DNA of 64,000 bases from Hydrogenophilales bacterium 16-64-46 (GCA_002281775.1 NCGY01000006.1:1-64000), one strand, 5' to 3'; shown: positions 32,574-41,982, numbered from the stretch's first letter. Numbers and translations are program-made. Notes: generated by a model not told the origin, from the letters alone.

Positions 32574-34649
32574 TCAGCTCGCGGCCGCAGCCGCTGTCCC
32601 GGCCTCTGATGCGTACTGCGCATCTAGGGTTTTCAGCGCGATGTCCTTGTTGGGGAACAGATTCTCGCGGCCGATCACGCGGTCGAGGCCGGCGCGGTCG
32701 AGTGCCTCGCGCACCGGTTTCTTCAGGCCGGAGAGTGCCAACGTGATGCCGGCGCTTTTCAGGTCGCCCGCCAGCGCGCGCAGCTTGTCTTCACCGGTTG
32801 CATCGATGCGGTTGATGCCGTTACCGATCACCAGCAGCGTCTTGGCATCCGGGAAGTGGCTGATGGCCTTCATCACCGCCTGCTCGAAAAACGCCGAGTT
32901 GATGAACACCAGAGAGGCGTCGAAACGCAACACCACATACTTGTCCGAGATCGGTGACAGGTCGCGGCCGGACATGCCGACGAGGCTGCCGTCGGCGGTG
33001 CGGCCGAGCACCTCGCTGCGTGGCTGCATGAGGCCGTAGAGATAGATCAGCACCGTGAGCACCACCCCGACCAGTACGCCGTTGGCCAGCTGCGGTGCCA
33101 TCCACAGGGTGGCGAGAAAGGTGGTCAAACCCACCACGCCGTCGCTGCGGTTCACGCGCCATGCGTGACGCAAGCTCTTGAAGTCGATGAGCCCGAACAC
33201 CGCGCTCATCACGATCGCGGCCAACACCGACTGCGGCAGATGATAGAAATACTCGGTCAGGTAGAGCATGGTGATGATCACGCCGACCGCACTGATGATC
33301 GCGTAGAAACCTGTTCGTGCACCGGTCTTGGCGGCTACCGCTGAGCGCGAGAACGAGCCCGACACCGTGTAGCTCTGGAAGAAGCTGCCGACGATGTTGG
33401 CGAGCCCCTGGCCGATCAGCTCCTGGTTGGGATTGAGTTTTTCCCGGCTTTGCGCGGCCAGCGCGCGCGAGATCGAGGTGGCCTCCATGAAGCCGATCAG
33501 CGCCATCACGAAGGCGGTGCCGAGAAGGCCGGAGATGACGCCGAGATCCATCCCGGGCAGGGCAAAGCCCGGCAGGCCGGCGGGGATGGAACCCACCACC
33601 TGGCCGCCGCCGGTGAGCTTGATCTGGCCATTCTTCGCGCCGGCAAACCGCCAGCTGTCGGCAAACCAGCTCGCATCCGGCCCTGGAGCGCGGTAGACGG
33701 TCGTGCCGTTGACTTCGATCGGGGTCAGGGCAAAGCGATGAACGGCAACCCGCAAGCCGTAGAGCTGCTGTTTCAGACTTTGCTCCTCGCCAGCCAGCCG
33801 GAGTGACTCCGCCTCCAGCATGAAGTCCTTGCGCTCTGACTTGGCGAGGCTGCGCAGCTGCTGGTTGAGCGTGTGCTGGGCCTGCTTGGTTTGTGCCAGT
33901 TGGGCTTCGAGCCGGGCGTAATCCTCGAACGCGATGCGCGCGGGGCCGTCCTCGATTTGTGCGGGCGATACCGTGGCGGTCTTTTCGAATCCCAGGCTGG
34001 CTGAAATGATCGTGCCGATGATGACGACGATGAGCACGCCCGGCAGACGCGGAAAATGGCGTTTCATCAGCGACAGCAGGATCAGGGTGCCGACGCCGAA
34101 GGCGATGGTCTGCCAGTGCGCGAGCGGGAATTGCAGGATCACTTGCGAGAGGTCGCGCAGGAACATGTCCGAGCGCGGCATCGGCACGTTGATGAAGGTG
34201 TTCAGCAGCGACAGGCCGATGATCAGCGCGGCCGCATTGGTGAAGCCGTTGATCACCGGGTGCGAGGCAAGGTTGATCAGCACCCCCATGCGGAAGGCAC
34301 CCAGCGCGAGACGCATCACCCCGACCATCAGCGCAAGGGTGAGGGACAGGGCGATGAACTCCTCGCTGCCGCGCGCCGCCAGCGGCTCGATGGCGGCCGC
34401 CGACATGAGCGACAGCAGGGCAACCGGGCCGGTATGCAGGAAGCGCGATGCGCCCCACATCGAGGCGATCATGACCGGCAGGAACGAGGCATACAGCCCG
34501 TACACCACCGGCAGGCCGGCGAGGGCGGCGTAGGCCATCGCCTGCGGAATGAGGATCATCGCCACGGACACGCCGGCAATGAGATCGCCCCGAAGCGTGT
34601 CCGCGCGCATGGGGAACCAGTTCAGGAAAGGCAGGAATCGAGTCAGCAT
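32574..34649 (-). CDS. SulP family anion transporter with a coiled-coil insertion
   Basis: A 691-residue SulP transporter with STAS domain (about 560-670). Typical motifs: MILIPQAMAYAALAGLPVVYG, HPVINGFTNAAALI, QELIGQGLANIVGSFFQSY. Unusually, about 120 residues (229-348) are inserted after the helix VLIVVIIGTIISASLG; part of it (LEAQLAQTKQAQHTLNQQL and on, 245-300) has heptad-like coiled-coil character, and normal SulP sequence resumes at GSIPAGLPGFALPG. Topology predicts that the insertion faces the periplasm. Start ATG 34649 gives MLTRFLPFLNWF, a family-like start. Substrate could be bicarbonate or sulfate. Confidence 0.87.
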   Translation of the reverse strand: MLTRFLPFLNWFPMRADTLRGDLIAGVSVAMILIPQAMAYAALAGLPVVYGLYASFLPVMIASMWGASRFLHTGPVALLSLMSAAAIEPLAARGSEEFIALSLTLALMVGVMRLALGAFRMGVLINLASHPVINGFTNAAALIIGLSLLNTFINVPMPRSDMFLRDLSQVILQFPLAHWQTIAFGVGTLILLSLMKRHFPRLPGVLIVVIIGTIISASLGFEKTATVSPAQIEDGPARIAFEDYARLEAQLAQTKQAQHTLNQQLRSLAKSERKDFMLEAESLRLAGEEQSLKQQLYGLRVAVHRFALTPIEVNGTTVYRAPGPDASWFADSWRFAGAKNGQIKLTGGGQVVGSIPAGLPGFALPGMDLGVISGLLGTAFVMALIGFMEATSISRALAAQSREKLNPNQELIGQGLANIVGSFFQSYTVSGSFSRSAVAAKTGARTGFYAIISAVGVIITMLYLTEYFYHLPQSVLAAIVMSAVFGLIDFKSLRHAWRVNRSDGVVGLTTFLATLWMAPQLANGVLVGVVLTVLIYLYGLMQPRSEVLGRTADGSLVGMSGRDLSPISDKYVVLRFDASLVFINSAFFEQAVMKAISHFPDAKTLLVIGNGINRIDATGEDKLRALAGDLKSAGITLALSGLKKPVREALDRAGLDRVIGRENLFPNKDIALKTLDAQYASEAGTAAAAAS

Positions 34650-34905
34650 GAATCCAGGCGCGACAGGGCGCGTAACGTAATTGGGCAGCCGGGCAAGGAT
34701 GCGCCCGCAGGGGAGGCGGAGCGTGACCTGCCGCTGCCGGGGAACAGGATCAGGTGGCGCACCCCCCACCCGGTAACCCGGTGCGCGCCACACGTCACAC
34801 CGCATACCGGTTCCGGCGAGCGCGGCACGATACAAAAGCTGAATGGTAACGATTTCGCGTCCGCTCGGGAAGCGGCAACAAGCGCCAGAAGGTAAGATGC
34901 GCGCC

Positions 34906-35259
34906 ATGAACGCCCCTGCCGCCATCTTCGATACGCACCTCGAACAGTTCGACCAGGACGTGATCGAGGCGTCCCACGCCCAGCCTGTCATGGTCGATTT
35001 CTGGGCCGACTGGTGCCCGCCCTGCCGGGCGCTCACGCCCGTGCTGGAACGTGTGATCGCGCACCACGCCGGCCGCATCCGACTCGCCAAGGTCGAGGTC
35101 GACGAAGGTGCGAACATGAAACTCGCCGGGCGCTATGGCTTGCGCGGCTTTCCCACGGTGCTGCTGTTCATCAACGGAGAAATCGTCGGCCGCTTCGCCA
35201 GCGCGCAATCCGAACGCTGGGTGCACGAATTCATCGCCGAGCACACCTCGCTTGAATGA
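34906..35259 (+). CDS. Thioredoxin-like protein with a WCPPC active site
   Basis: A 117-residue thioredoxin fold protein: VMVDFWADWCPPCRALTPVL holds the redox pair, and GLRGFPTVLLFINGE the cis-Pro. The dipeptide between the cysteines is Pro-Pro instead of Gly-Pro, which usually alters redox potential. No signal peptide, so cytosolic. ATG 34906 is chosen; ATG 34897 sits closer to the AGAAGG ribosome site and would add three residues. The next gene appears to start inside its stop region. Confidence 0.85.
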   Translation: MNAPAAIFDTHLEQFDQDVIEASHAQPVMVDFWADWCPPCRALTPVLERVIAHHAGRIRLAKVEVDEGANMKLAGRYGLRGFPTVLLFINGEIVGRFASAQSERWVHEFIAEHTSLE

Positions 35260-35686
35260 AGGGCCGCGTCTGATCGTGCTCGACACCAATGTCGTGCTCG
35301 ATATTCTGCATTTTGACGAGGCATTGACCCGGCCGCTGCGCACGGCCCTGGAAACCGGCATCTTGCATGGCGCGGTCAGCGAGGCGACCTTCGGCGAATG
35401 GACGCGGGTATTGACCTACCCGGTGTTTCGGCTTTCACCCGCCCATCAGGCCGAACGCTCGGCAACGTATCGCGCGTGGTGCGATTTTTTCACGCCGCCG
35501 GCGGTAACGGGCGTCGCGCGCTGCCGTGATCGCGATGACCAGAAATTTCTGGACCTGGCCGCCGGGCTGTCGATTCCGCTGGTGAGCAAGGATCGTGCAG
35601 TGCTGAAACTGCGGCGTCGGCGACATCCGCAGCCGCTTATTTTTTCGCCGCTGGATGCGTGTGCGTGGCTCGCGGGCGGCAGCTGA
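35252..35686 (+). CDS. PIN-domain ribonuclease-like protein
   Basis: A 144-residue PIN protein: RLIVLDTNVVLDILHF with the first acidic residue, EATFGEWTRVL, CRDRDDQKFLDLAAG and PLVSKDRAVLKLR carry the conserved acidic active-site set. It resembles the PIN family annotated as toxin components, but no antitoxin gene adjoins. No ATG fits; TTG 35252, overlapping the thioredoxin stop by 8 bp, is the only sensible start, implying coupling. Confidence 0.75.
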   Translation: MNEGPRLIVLDTNVVLDILHFDEALTRPLRTALETGILHGAVSEATFGEWTRVLTYPVFRLSPAHQAERSATYRAWCDFFTPPAVTGVARCRDRDDQKFLDLAAGLSIPLVSKDRAVLKLRRRRHPQPLIFSPLDACAWLAGGS

Positions 35687-36595
35687 TCAGGCATCTTGGC
35701 TTTCACCAGAGAGGCTACGGCGTGCCGCCTCGCTGACGGCGACCACCGCCGGATGGGTGAGTCGGCGTTCCACCGAAATGGCAAAGAAACGCTCGCGGAT
35801 GTCGTGCGTGCGTCCCAGTTCAATACCGCCAAACTGCTGCATCACGGCCGGCGCGACCGTGAGCGGGGCCGGAAAGACTCCCGCGCCAGCCTGCCCGAAT
35901 GCGCTCATCAGGGCGCTGTCGTCGAATTCGCCGACGATGCGCGGGGCCACAGCCTGTTTTTCCAGCCAGCGCAGGAGCGGTGTGCGCAGAGCGCTGTCCT
36001 CGCCAGGGATCAGCAGTGGCGCGCCGTCGAGGCAGGCGGGAAACTCGCCGGCGAGCGCTTCTGCGACGGCAGGAATGGCGAGAAAAGCCACGCCGCATTC
36101 GCCCAGCGGGTGGCTGTAACCCTTGATGTCCATGCTCGACGGCAGCGGCCGGTCGGCCAGCACCATGTCGAGCCGGTGGATGGACAGGGCGGCCGCCAGC
36201 GTCTCCAGCCGGTCTTCCCGGCACACCAGCTTCACCGGCTCGGCGAGCGTCAGCGCGGGCGCAAGAAGCTGATAGGCGATGGCCTTGGGCACGGCATCGG
36301 CGATGCCGACGCGGAACGGATGGATCGGCGCGGCGGCGCGGTTCTGCAGGGCCTCTTCGAGTTCAGCTCCCACATGAAAGATGTCGTCGGCATAGCCCAG
36401 TGCAGTCCGGCCGGCGTCGGTGAGCTCCAGCCGGCGGCCGCTGCGGCGGAACAGCGCCACACCCAGCCGCGCTTCAAATGAACTGATCTGGCCGGACAGG
36501 GTCTGCGGCGTGAGGTGGAGTTTTTCCGCCGCGCGGTTGATCGCGCCGGTTTTGGCCACGGTGCGGAAATAGTGCAGGTGCTTGTAATTGATCAT
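35687..36595 (-). CDS. nhaR: LysR-type regulator NhaR
   Basis: A 302-residue LysR protein starting MINYKHLHYFRTVAKTGAIN, then AAEKLHLTPQTLSGQISSFE (HTH), and an effector domain with LGECGVAFLAIPAVAEAL and IPGEDSALRTPLLRWLE. The N-terminus and these motifs match NhaR, an activator responding to sodium and alkaline stress. It is divergent from htpX, a common pairing. Its stop abuts the PIN gene stop on the other strand. Confidence 0.87.
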   Translation of the reverse strand: MINYKHLHYFRTVAKTGAINRAAEKLHLTPQTLSGQISSFEARLGVALFRRSGRRLELTDAGRTALGYADDIFHVGAELEEALQNRAAAPIHPFRVGIADAVPKAIAYQLLAPALTLAEPVKLVCREDRLETLAAALSIHRLDMVLADRPLPSSMDIKGYSHPLGECGVAFLAIPAVAEALAGEFPACLDGAPLLIPGEDSALRTPLLRWLEKQAVAPRIVGEFDDSALMSAFGQAGAGVFPAPLTVAPAVMQQFGGIELGRTHDIRERFFAISVERRLTHPAVVAVSEAARRSLSGESQDA

Positions 36596-36612
36596 GGCGG
36601 AACCTACATCGT

Positions 36613-36648
36613 AAAAATCGAACTATGACAGTATAAAAATCGGATTTT
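36613..36648. promoter_or_regulatory. NhaR-type operator repeats between nhaR and htpX
   Basis: AAAAATCG occurs at 36613-36620 and 36635-36642, 22 bp apart (two helical turns); the second is part of the dyad AAAAT-CGG-ATTTT (36636-36648). This fits LysR dimers binding on one DNA face in a divergent promoter. The NhaR assignment is by position. Confidence 0.5.
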
Positions 36649-36718
36649 ATTGTGCAAAGCCCGAGTGTATCGTTTGTCAGTCCACAAAAGGCTGTTCCCT
36701 TTTTCAAGGAGACCCGAC

Positions 36719-37597
36719 ATGAAACGCATTTTTCTCTTCCTGGCGACTAACTTCGCCATCGTGCTGGTGCTGTCCGTCACCATGCGCCTCCTGGGCGTGG
36801 AGCCCTACCTCACCGCCAATGGCCTGAATCTCACCTCGCTGCTGATCTTTGCCGCGGTGATGGGCTTCGGCGGTTCGCTGATCTCGCTGGCGATTTCGAA
36901 ATGGATGGCGAAAAAATCGATGGGCGTGCGCGTCATCGACACACCGTCGTCTTCGACTGAGCTCTGGCTGGTCGACACGGTGAAGAAGTACGCGGCTGAC
37001 GCCGGCATCGGCATGCCCGAGGTCGGTATCTTCGATTCCCCTGAAGTGAATGCCTTCGCCACCGGCATGAACAAAAACAACGCGCTGGTCGCGGTATCGT
37101 CGGGTTTGCTCAGCGCGATGACGAAGCAGGAGGCCGAAGCGGTCATCGGCCACGAGATCGCCCACGTCGCCAATGGCGACATGGTCACGCTGGCGCTGAT
37201 CCAGGGTGTGGTCAACACCTTCGTCATGTTCCTCTCGCGCGTCATCGGCCACACCGTCGACCGCGTGGTGTTCAAGAATGAGAACGGCCACGGTCCGGCG
37301 TTTTTCGTGACCATGATCGTGGCGGAACTGATTCTCGGCGTGCTCGCCTCCATCATCGTCATGTGGTTCTCGCGCCAGCGTGAATTCCGTGCTGACCGGG
37401 GCGGGGCCTCGCTCGCCGGCAAGGGCGCGATGATCGCCGCGTTGCAGCGCCTGCAGCTGGCCCACAGCGGCCCGCTGCCCGAGAAGATGGCGGCCTTCGG
37501 CATTGCCGGCGGTAGCCCGCAAGGCTGGAAGCGCCTGTTCATGACGCACCCGCCGCTGGAAGAGCGCATCGCTGCGCTGCGCGAGATCAAGGGCTGA
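36719..37597 (+). CDS. htpX: Membrane zinc metalloprotease HtpX
   Basis: A 292-residue inner-membrane M48 protease for quality control of membrane proteins. It starts [20 protein letters not shown], has the zinc motif [16 protein letters not shown] near residue 143, the third ligand Glu in [10 protein letters not shown], and C-terminal [16 protein letters not shown] 36719 follows AAGGAGA. It is divergent from nhaR and followed by membrane-protein genes. Confidence 0.95.
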   Translation: MKRIFLFLATNFAIVLVLSVTMRLLGVEPYLTANGLNLTSLLIFAAVMGFGGSLISLAISKWMAKKSMGVRVIDTPSSSTELWLVDTVKKYAADAGIGMPEVGIFDSPEVNAFATGMNKNNALVAVSSGLLSAMTKQEAEAVIGHEIAHVANGDMVTLALIQGVVNTFVMFLSRVIGHTVDRVVFKNENGHGPAFFVTMIVAELILGVLASIIVMWFSRQREFRADRGGASLAGKGAMIAALQRLQLAHSGPLPEKMAAFGIAGGSPQGWKRLFMTHPPLEERIAALREIKG

Positions 37598-37649
37598 CAG
37601 ATGGCCGGGGCCGCGGCCCCGGCCCCGGCCATCCGACTAGGGAGACCCC

Positions 37650-38153
37650 GTGCAACATTTCGAGCATTTCCTGGAACGCTTCATCTTTGCCAGCCGCTGG
37701 CTGCTCGCGCCGTTCTACATCGGGCTGGTGCTGGCCATCGGCCTGCTGCTGGCCAAGTTCGTAAAGGAGTTCTTCCATCTTCTGCCCGTGGTGGTCCATG
37801 GTGACGGCGGCGACGTGATGGTCGGCGTGCTGACGCTGGTCGACGTGGCGCTGGTGGCGAATCTACTGCTCATCATCGTGTTTGCCGGTTACGAGAATTT
37901 CGTTTCCAAGATCAACACCGGTGACAGCGAAGACCGTCCCGACTGGATGGGGCATGTGAGCTTTTCCGACCTGAAGATCAAGGTCATCGGCTCGATCGTC
38001 GCCATTTCAGGCATCGAACTGCTCAAGGCTTTCGTCAACGTTGAGGCCTACACCACCGAACAGCTCGCCTGGAAGGTCGGGCTGCACATGGCTTTCGTCG
38101 TGTCCGGCGTGCTCTTTGCGGTGATGGATCGGCTCTCCTACAAAAACCATTGA
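37650..38153 (+). CDS. YqhA family (UPF0114) inner membrane protein
   Basis: A 167-residue protein with three or four helices: LEHFIFASRWLL-like start (FIFASRWLLAPFYIGLVLAI), VGVLTLVDVALVANLLLII and LKIKVIGSIVAISGIELLKAF, matching the YqhA/UPF0114 family of unknown function. It starts at GTG 37650 after AGGGAGA. It is followed by a TerC gene 42 bp downstream. Confidence 0.88.
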   Translation: MQHFEHFLERFIFASRWLLAPFYIGLVLAIGLLLAKFVKEFFHLLPVVVHGDGGDVMVGVLTLVDVALVANLLLIIVFAGYENFVSKINTGDSEDRPDWMGHVSFSDLKIKVIGSIVAISGIELLKAFVNVEAYTTEQLAWKVGLHMAFVVSGVLFAVMDRLSYKNH

Positions 38154-38195
38154 TGGCGGTGGCCCTCGCCCCAGCCTTTACCCGGAAACTCCTGC

Positions 38196-39155
38196 ATGAA
38201 TGAAATGATCAGCATCGGCGCACCCTGGATGTGGGCCGTCTTCGTCGTCTTTGTACTTGTCATGCTGGCGGTTGACCTGTTCCTGGTGGGCGGCAACAAG
38301 GCACATAAGGTCAGCTTCAAGGAAGCCGCCGCCTGGTCGGCTGTCTGGTTCACGCTGGCCATGCTGTTCAATGCCGGCCTGTGGTGGTATCTGAAGGGCG
38401 AATACGGCGCGGCCGTCGCCGAGGCGAAATCGCTGGAGTTCCTGACCGGCTACCTCATCGAGAAGGCGCTGGCGGTCGACAACATCTTCGTCTTCCTGAT
38501 GATCTTCAGCTACTTCGCCGTGCCGGCGGAGTATCAGCGTCGCGTGCTGATCTACGGCGTGATCGGGGCCATTGTTATGCGCGCGATCATGATCCTCGCG
38601 GGGTCCTGGCTGGTGCAGGAATTCCACTGGATACTCTATCTGTTCGGCGCTTTCCTGGTGTTCACCGGGGTGAAGATGCTGATGGCGGCCGAGGTGGAAC
38701 CCGATCTCAACGACAACAAGCTGATCAAGTGGGTCAAGGGCCATCTGCGGATGACGCCGGATTATCGCGGCGAAAAATTCTGGGTAGTGGAAAACGGTGT
38801 GCGCGTGTTCACTCCGCTGTTCCTGGTGCTGATCATGATCGAGATATCCGACCTGATCTTTGCTGTCGACTCGATCCCGGCGATTTTCGCGATCACCACC
38901 GATCCCTTCATCGTCTTCACCTCGAACATCTTCGCCATTCTCGGTCTGCGCGCGATGTACTTCATGCTCGCCGGACTGGCCGATCGTTTCCACCTGCTGA
39001 AGTACGGCCTGGCTATGGTGCTGGTGTTCGTCGGCGCGAAGATGCTGCTGGCCGATTTCTACAAGATTCCGGTGGGCTTGTCGCTTGGCATCGTCGGCCT
39101 CATCATCGCCACATTCATGTTCGCCAGCCTGTGGGTGACGCGCAAGCGATCCTGA
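38196..39155 (+). CDS. TerC/Alx family membrane protein
   Basis: A 319-residue protein with about nine helices. MNEMISIGAPWMWAVFVVFV, TGYLIEKALAVDNIFVFLMI and EISDLIFAVDSIPAIFAIT contain the repeated acidic motifs (EKALAVDN; DLIFAVDSIPA) of TerC/Alx. E. coli Alx exports manganese; TerC members act in metal homeostasis or membrane-protein biogenesis. No mntP/alx-type riboswitch is evident in the short upstream gap, so transcription may come from the htpX/yqhA side. Confidence 0.92.
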   Translation: MNEMISIGAPWMWAVFVVFVLVMLAVDLFLVGGNKAHKVSFKEAAAWSAVWFTLAMLFNAGLWWYLKGEYGAAVAEAKSLEFLTGYLIEKALAVDNIFVFLMIFSYFAVPAEYQRRVLIYGVIGAIVMRAIMILAGSWLVQEFHWILYLFGAFLVFTGVKMLMAAEVEPDLNDNKLIKWVKGHLRMTPDYRGEKFWVVENGVRVFTPLFLVLIMIEISDLIFAVDSIPAIFAITTDPFIVFTSNIFAILGLRAMYFMLAGLADRFHLLKYGLAMVLVFVGAKMLLADFYKIPVGLSLGIVGLIIATFMFASLWVTRKRS

Positions 39156-39192
39156 TTGCGCGCGCCGGCGAGCCGGCCTGACGAGGCTTTTC

Positions 39193-40248
39193 ATGCCGAC
39201 CAATATCGACTCGCCGCTGGCCCGCCGCATCGCGGCGCTGGCCTTCCTGGTGTTCATTTTCGGCGCGACCTTCTGGGTGCTGTCGCCGTTTTTCACCGCG
39301 CTGGCCTGGGCCGGCATCCTCGCCTACGTGACCTGGCCGCTGCACCAGCGCCTGCAACAGTGGCTGCCGGCGCGCGAGAATCTGGTGGCCTTCCTGATGA
39401 CGCTGGGCGTGGCGGCGACGCTGCTGTTGCCGCTCCTGTGGGTGATGTTCACCCTGCTGGCCGACGTGGCTGCCGCCTCCGCCTTGCTGCGCAAGATTGC
39501 CGCAGAGGGCCTGCCGCCTTTGCCTGCCGGCGTGCGCGACTGGCCCGGCGCGTCCTGGCTGCTGGCGCAGTACGCGAAAGTCCAGGGCGACCCGGAGTGG
39601 GTGCGCCTGCAGCTCGCGGCGCTGGGTCTGTCCGATCCCGGCATGCTGAAATCGATCGCCGGCGGCATCGGCCGCAACGCGGCCAAGTTCGGCATCGCGG
39701 TGTTCGCCCTGTTCTTTCTTTACCGGCATGGCGACAACGTGCTGACGCAATTCCGGCGGGTGGCGACGCGCTGGCTGGGTGACGCCGCGCGCGGCTACAT
39801 CCAGGCGGTGGGCGTGACCGTGCGTGCCGTGGTGTTCGGCATCGTGCTCACCGCGCTGGCGCAGGGCGTGCTCGCCGGGCTGGGCTACTGGGTGGCCGGC
39901 GTTTCCGCGCCGGTGCTGTGGGGTGCGATCACCGCGCTGGTGTCGCTGATTCCGTTTGTCGGGCCGGTGGTGTGGATCGGTCTTTCCCTCACGCTGCTGG
40001 CACATGGCGAGACACAGGCGGCGCTGGGTCTCTTCCTCTGGGGCGCGCTGGTAGTGAGCTGGGTCGATAACCTGATCCGCCCGCTCGTGATCAGCGGCCC
40101 GACGCAGATCCCCTTCCTGCTGGTGTTTCTTGGCGTGCTGGGTGGCCTGAATGCCTTCGGCCTCATCGGCCTTTTCCTGGGGCCGGTGCTGCTCGCGATT
40201 TCGGTGGCGATCTGGCGCGAATGGCTGGTGCACAAGCGGACGGGCTAG
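39193..40248 (+). CDS. AI-2E family transporter (YdiK/PerM-like)
   Basis: A 351-residue protein with about eight helices. Family signatures are LAWAGILAYVTWPLHQRL near residue 36, SLIPFVGPVVWIGLSLTLL and the C-terminal VISGPTQIPFLLVFLGVLGG, LFLGPVLLAI. The name comes from the E. coli TqsA autoinducer exporter; most members, including YdiK, have no known substrate. The gap to terC is 37 bp, so it probably belongs to the same transcript. Confidence 0.9.
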   Translation: MPTNIDSPLARRIAALAFLVFIFGATFWVLSPFFTALAWAGILAYVTWPLHQRLQQWLPARENLVAFLMTLGVAATLLLPLLWVMFTLLADVAAASALLRKIAAEGLPPLPAGVRDWPGASWLLAQYAKVQGDPEWVRLQLAALGLSDPGMLKSIAGGIGRNAAKFGIAVFALFFLYRHGDNVLTQFRRVATRWLGDAARGYIQAVGVTVRAVVFGIVLTALAQGVLAGLGYWVAGVSAPVLWGAITALVSLIPFVGPVVWIGLSLTLLAHGETQAALGLFLWGALVVSWVDNLIRPLVISGPTQIPFLLVFLGVLGGLNAFGLIGLFLGPVLLAISVAIWREWLVHKRTG

Positions 40249-40278
40249 AATGCGCAGCCGATACCCGGAACCGACATC

Positions 40279-40707
40279 ATGAATCCAGCCAGAAACCGCA
40301 AGGTCCCGCGATTCGCGCTCAGCGTGCTGGGCGTATTCGAGACGATAGGCCTCGCCGTCATCACGGTGGCGACGCTGATCGCGGGCGTGATCGAAGTGAA
40401 GGTGATGGTCGACGCCGGTACGGTGACACTGGCCGATCTGCTGTTGCTGTTCCTGTACCTGGAAATTCTCGCCATGGTGGGCGTGTACTTCCAGTCCGGG
40501 CAGCTGCCCGTGCGCTTTCCGATCTACATCGCCATCGTCGCGCTGGCCCGCTATCTGGTGCTCGACATGAAAAGCCTGGACGTGTGGCGGATGCTCGCCG
40601 TCGCCGGGTCGATGCTGCTGCTGGCCTGTGCCGTGCTGATCATCCGCTACGGCCATGTGCGCTACCCCTACGATGAACACCCGAACAACCGGGACGAGCA
40701 ACCCTGA
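40279..40707 (+). CDS. PsiE-like small membrane protein
   Basis: A 142-residue protein with four helices (about 12-38, 50-68, 80-95, 105-125). VFETIGLAVITVATLIAGVIE, LEILAMVGVYFQSGQLPVRFPIYIA (shown in part) and ALARYLVLD match the phosphate-starvation-inducible PsiE family, function unknown. It lies 30 bp after the AI-2E gene and 27 bp before the rRNA methyltransferase gene. Confidence 0.83.
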   Translation: MNPARNRKVPRFALSVLGVFETIGLAVITVATLIAGVIEVKVMVDAGTVTLADLLLLFLYLEILAMVGVYFQSGQLPVRFPIYIAIVALARYLVLDMKSLDVWRMLAVAGSMLLLACAVLIIRYGHVRYPYDEHPNNRDEQP

Positions 40708-40734
40708 TTTGTCCTGCCCGCGTGGGACGCCCCG

Positions 40735-41982
40735 ATGGAACTGACGCCAACCCTGCTGCAAACCGCCACCCAGGCGCTCGACCTCGTGCTCGATTTCAAA
40801 CGTCCGGCCGATGCGGTGCTGTCGGCCTTTTTTCGCGATAACCGCAAGTTGGGCGCGCGCGACCGCGCCTTCGTCGCCGAGGCGGTGTTCGGCGTGCTGC
40901 GGCGTTATCGCTATCTCTCGGTGGTCGTGCCGGCGGCCAATCCGCGCACGCTCATCGTCGCCTGGCTCATCAAGGCGCGCGGCATGAGCGGTGCCACGCT
41001 GGAGCAGTTTGCCAGGCCCGAGCTGATCCAGCACATTCGCAGCGCGAAGACGGAAAACCTGCCGCTCGGCGTGGCCGCCGAACTGCCGGACTGGGTGGTC
41101 GAAAAATTGCAGGTCACGCGTTCGGATGCGGACATTCTGACGCTGGGGCGTGCGCTGCAGCAAGCCGCGCCGCTCGATGTGCGGGTGAATGCGTTCAAGG
41201 CGGATCGCGATGCCATGTTGGCGAAACTGCAAGGTGAAGGGCTGCTGGTCGAAGCCACGCCCTATTCACCCTGGGGCCTGCGTTTCCGCGACCACCCAGC
41301 CATCAACCGGCATCCGCTGTTTCTCGACGGCACGCTCGAAGTGCAGGACGAAGGCAGCCAGTTGCTCGCCTTGCTGCTGGGCGCGCGGCGCGGCGAAATG
41401 GTCTGTGATTTCTGTGCCGGGGCCGGCGGCAAGACCCTCGCCATCGGCGCGATGATGGCGTCGACCGGCCGGCTGTACGCCTTCGACGTGGCGGACAAGC
41501 GGCTCGCCAACCTGAAGCCGCGGTTGGCACGCTCCGGCCTGTCCAATGTGATGCCGCAGTTGATTGCATCGGAGACCGACACCCGGGTGAAGCGGCTGGC
41601 GGGCAAGCTCGACCGCGTGCTGGTCGACGCGCCGTGCTCGGGACTGGGGACGCTCAGGCGCAACCCTGATCTCAAGTTCCGCCAGTCGCCGCAGAGTGTC
41701 GCCGAGCTGACCGTCAAACAGGCCGCCATCCTGCGGGCAGCGGCAAAATTGCTCAAACCCGGCGGCCGGCTGGTGTACGCGACCTGCAGCCTGCTCGCCG
41801 AGGAGAACGAAGCCATTGTCGAGGCCTTTCTGGCCGAAGGCGGTTTCAATCGCGAATCCGCGGCCGATCTGCTGGCGCAGAACCGGATTGTGCTCGATAC
41901 CGGCGACACGCTGACACTCTCGCCGGCGACGCACGGCACGGATGGATTCTTCGCCGCCGTGGTGACCCGGCAGCCGGCTTGA
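40735..41982 (+). CDS. RsmB/NOP family rRNA cytosine-5 methyltransferase
   Basis: A 415-residue SAM-dependent RNA m5C methyltransferase. The N-terminal third is a NusB-like helical part; the catalytic domain has CDFCAGAGGKTLAIGAM (SAM site), VLVDAPCSGLGTLRRNPDL with the release Cys, and YATCSLLAEENE with the nucleophilic Cys. The family modifies 16S rRNA C967 (RsmB) or other positions, so the exact base is unknown. No fmt gene, the usual rsmB neighbour, is visible, which favours a paralogue. Confidence 0.88.
   Translation: MELTPTLLQTATQALDLVLDFKRPADAVLSAFFRDNRKLGARDRAFVAEAVFGVLRRYRYLSVVVPAANPRTLIVAWLIKARGMSGATLEQFARPELIQHIRSAKTENLPLGVAAELPDWVVEKLQVTRSDADILTLGRALQQAAPLDVRVNAFKADRDAMLAKLQGEGLLVEATPYSPWGLRFRDHPAINRHPLFLDGTLEVQDEGSQLLALLLGARRGEMVCDFCAGAGGKTLAIGAMMASTGRLYAFDVADKRLANLKPRLARSGLSNVMPQLIASETDTRVKRLAGKLDRVLVDAPCSGLGTLRRNPDLKFRQSPQSVAELTVKQAAILRAAAKLLKPGGRLVYATCSLLAEENEAIVEAFLAEGGFNRESAADLLAQNRIVLDTGDTLTLSPATHGTDGFFAAVVTRQPA

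Noticed and set aside
35252..35686. Complete VapBC-type toxin-antitoxin locus
   Set aside because: Only the PIN protein is present; the upstream gene is a thioredoxin and the downstream gene is nhaR.
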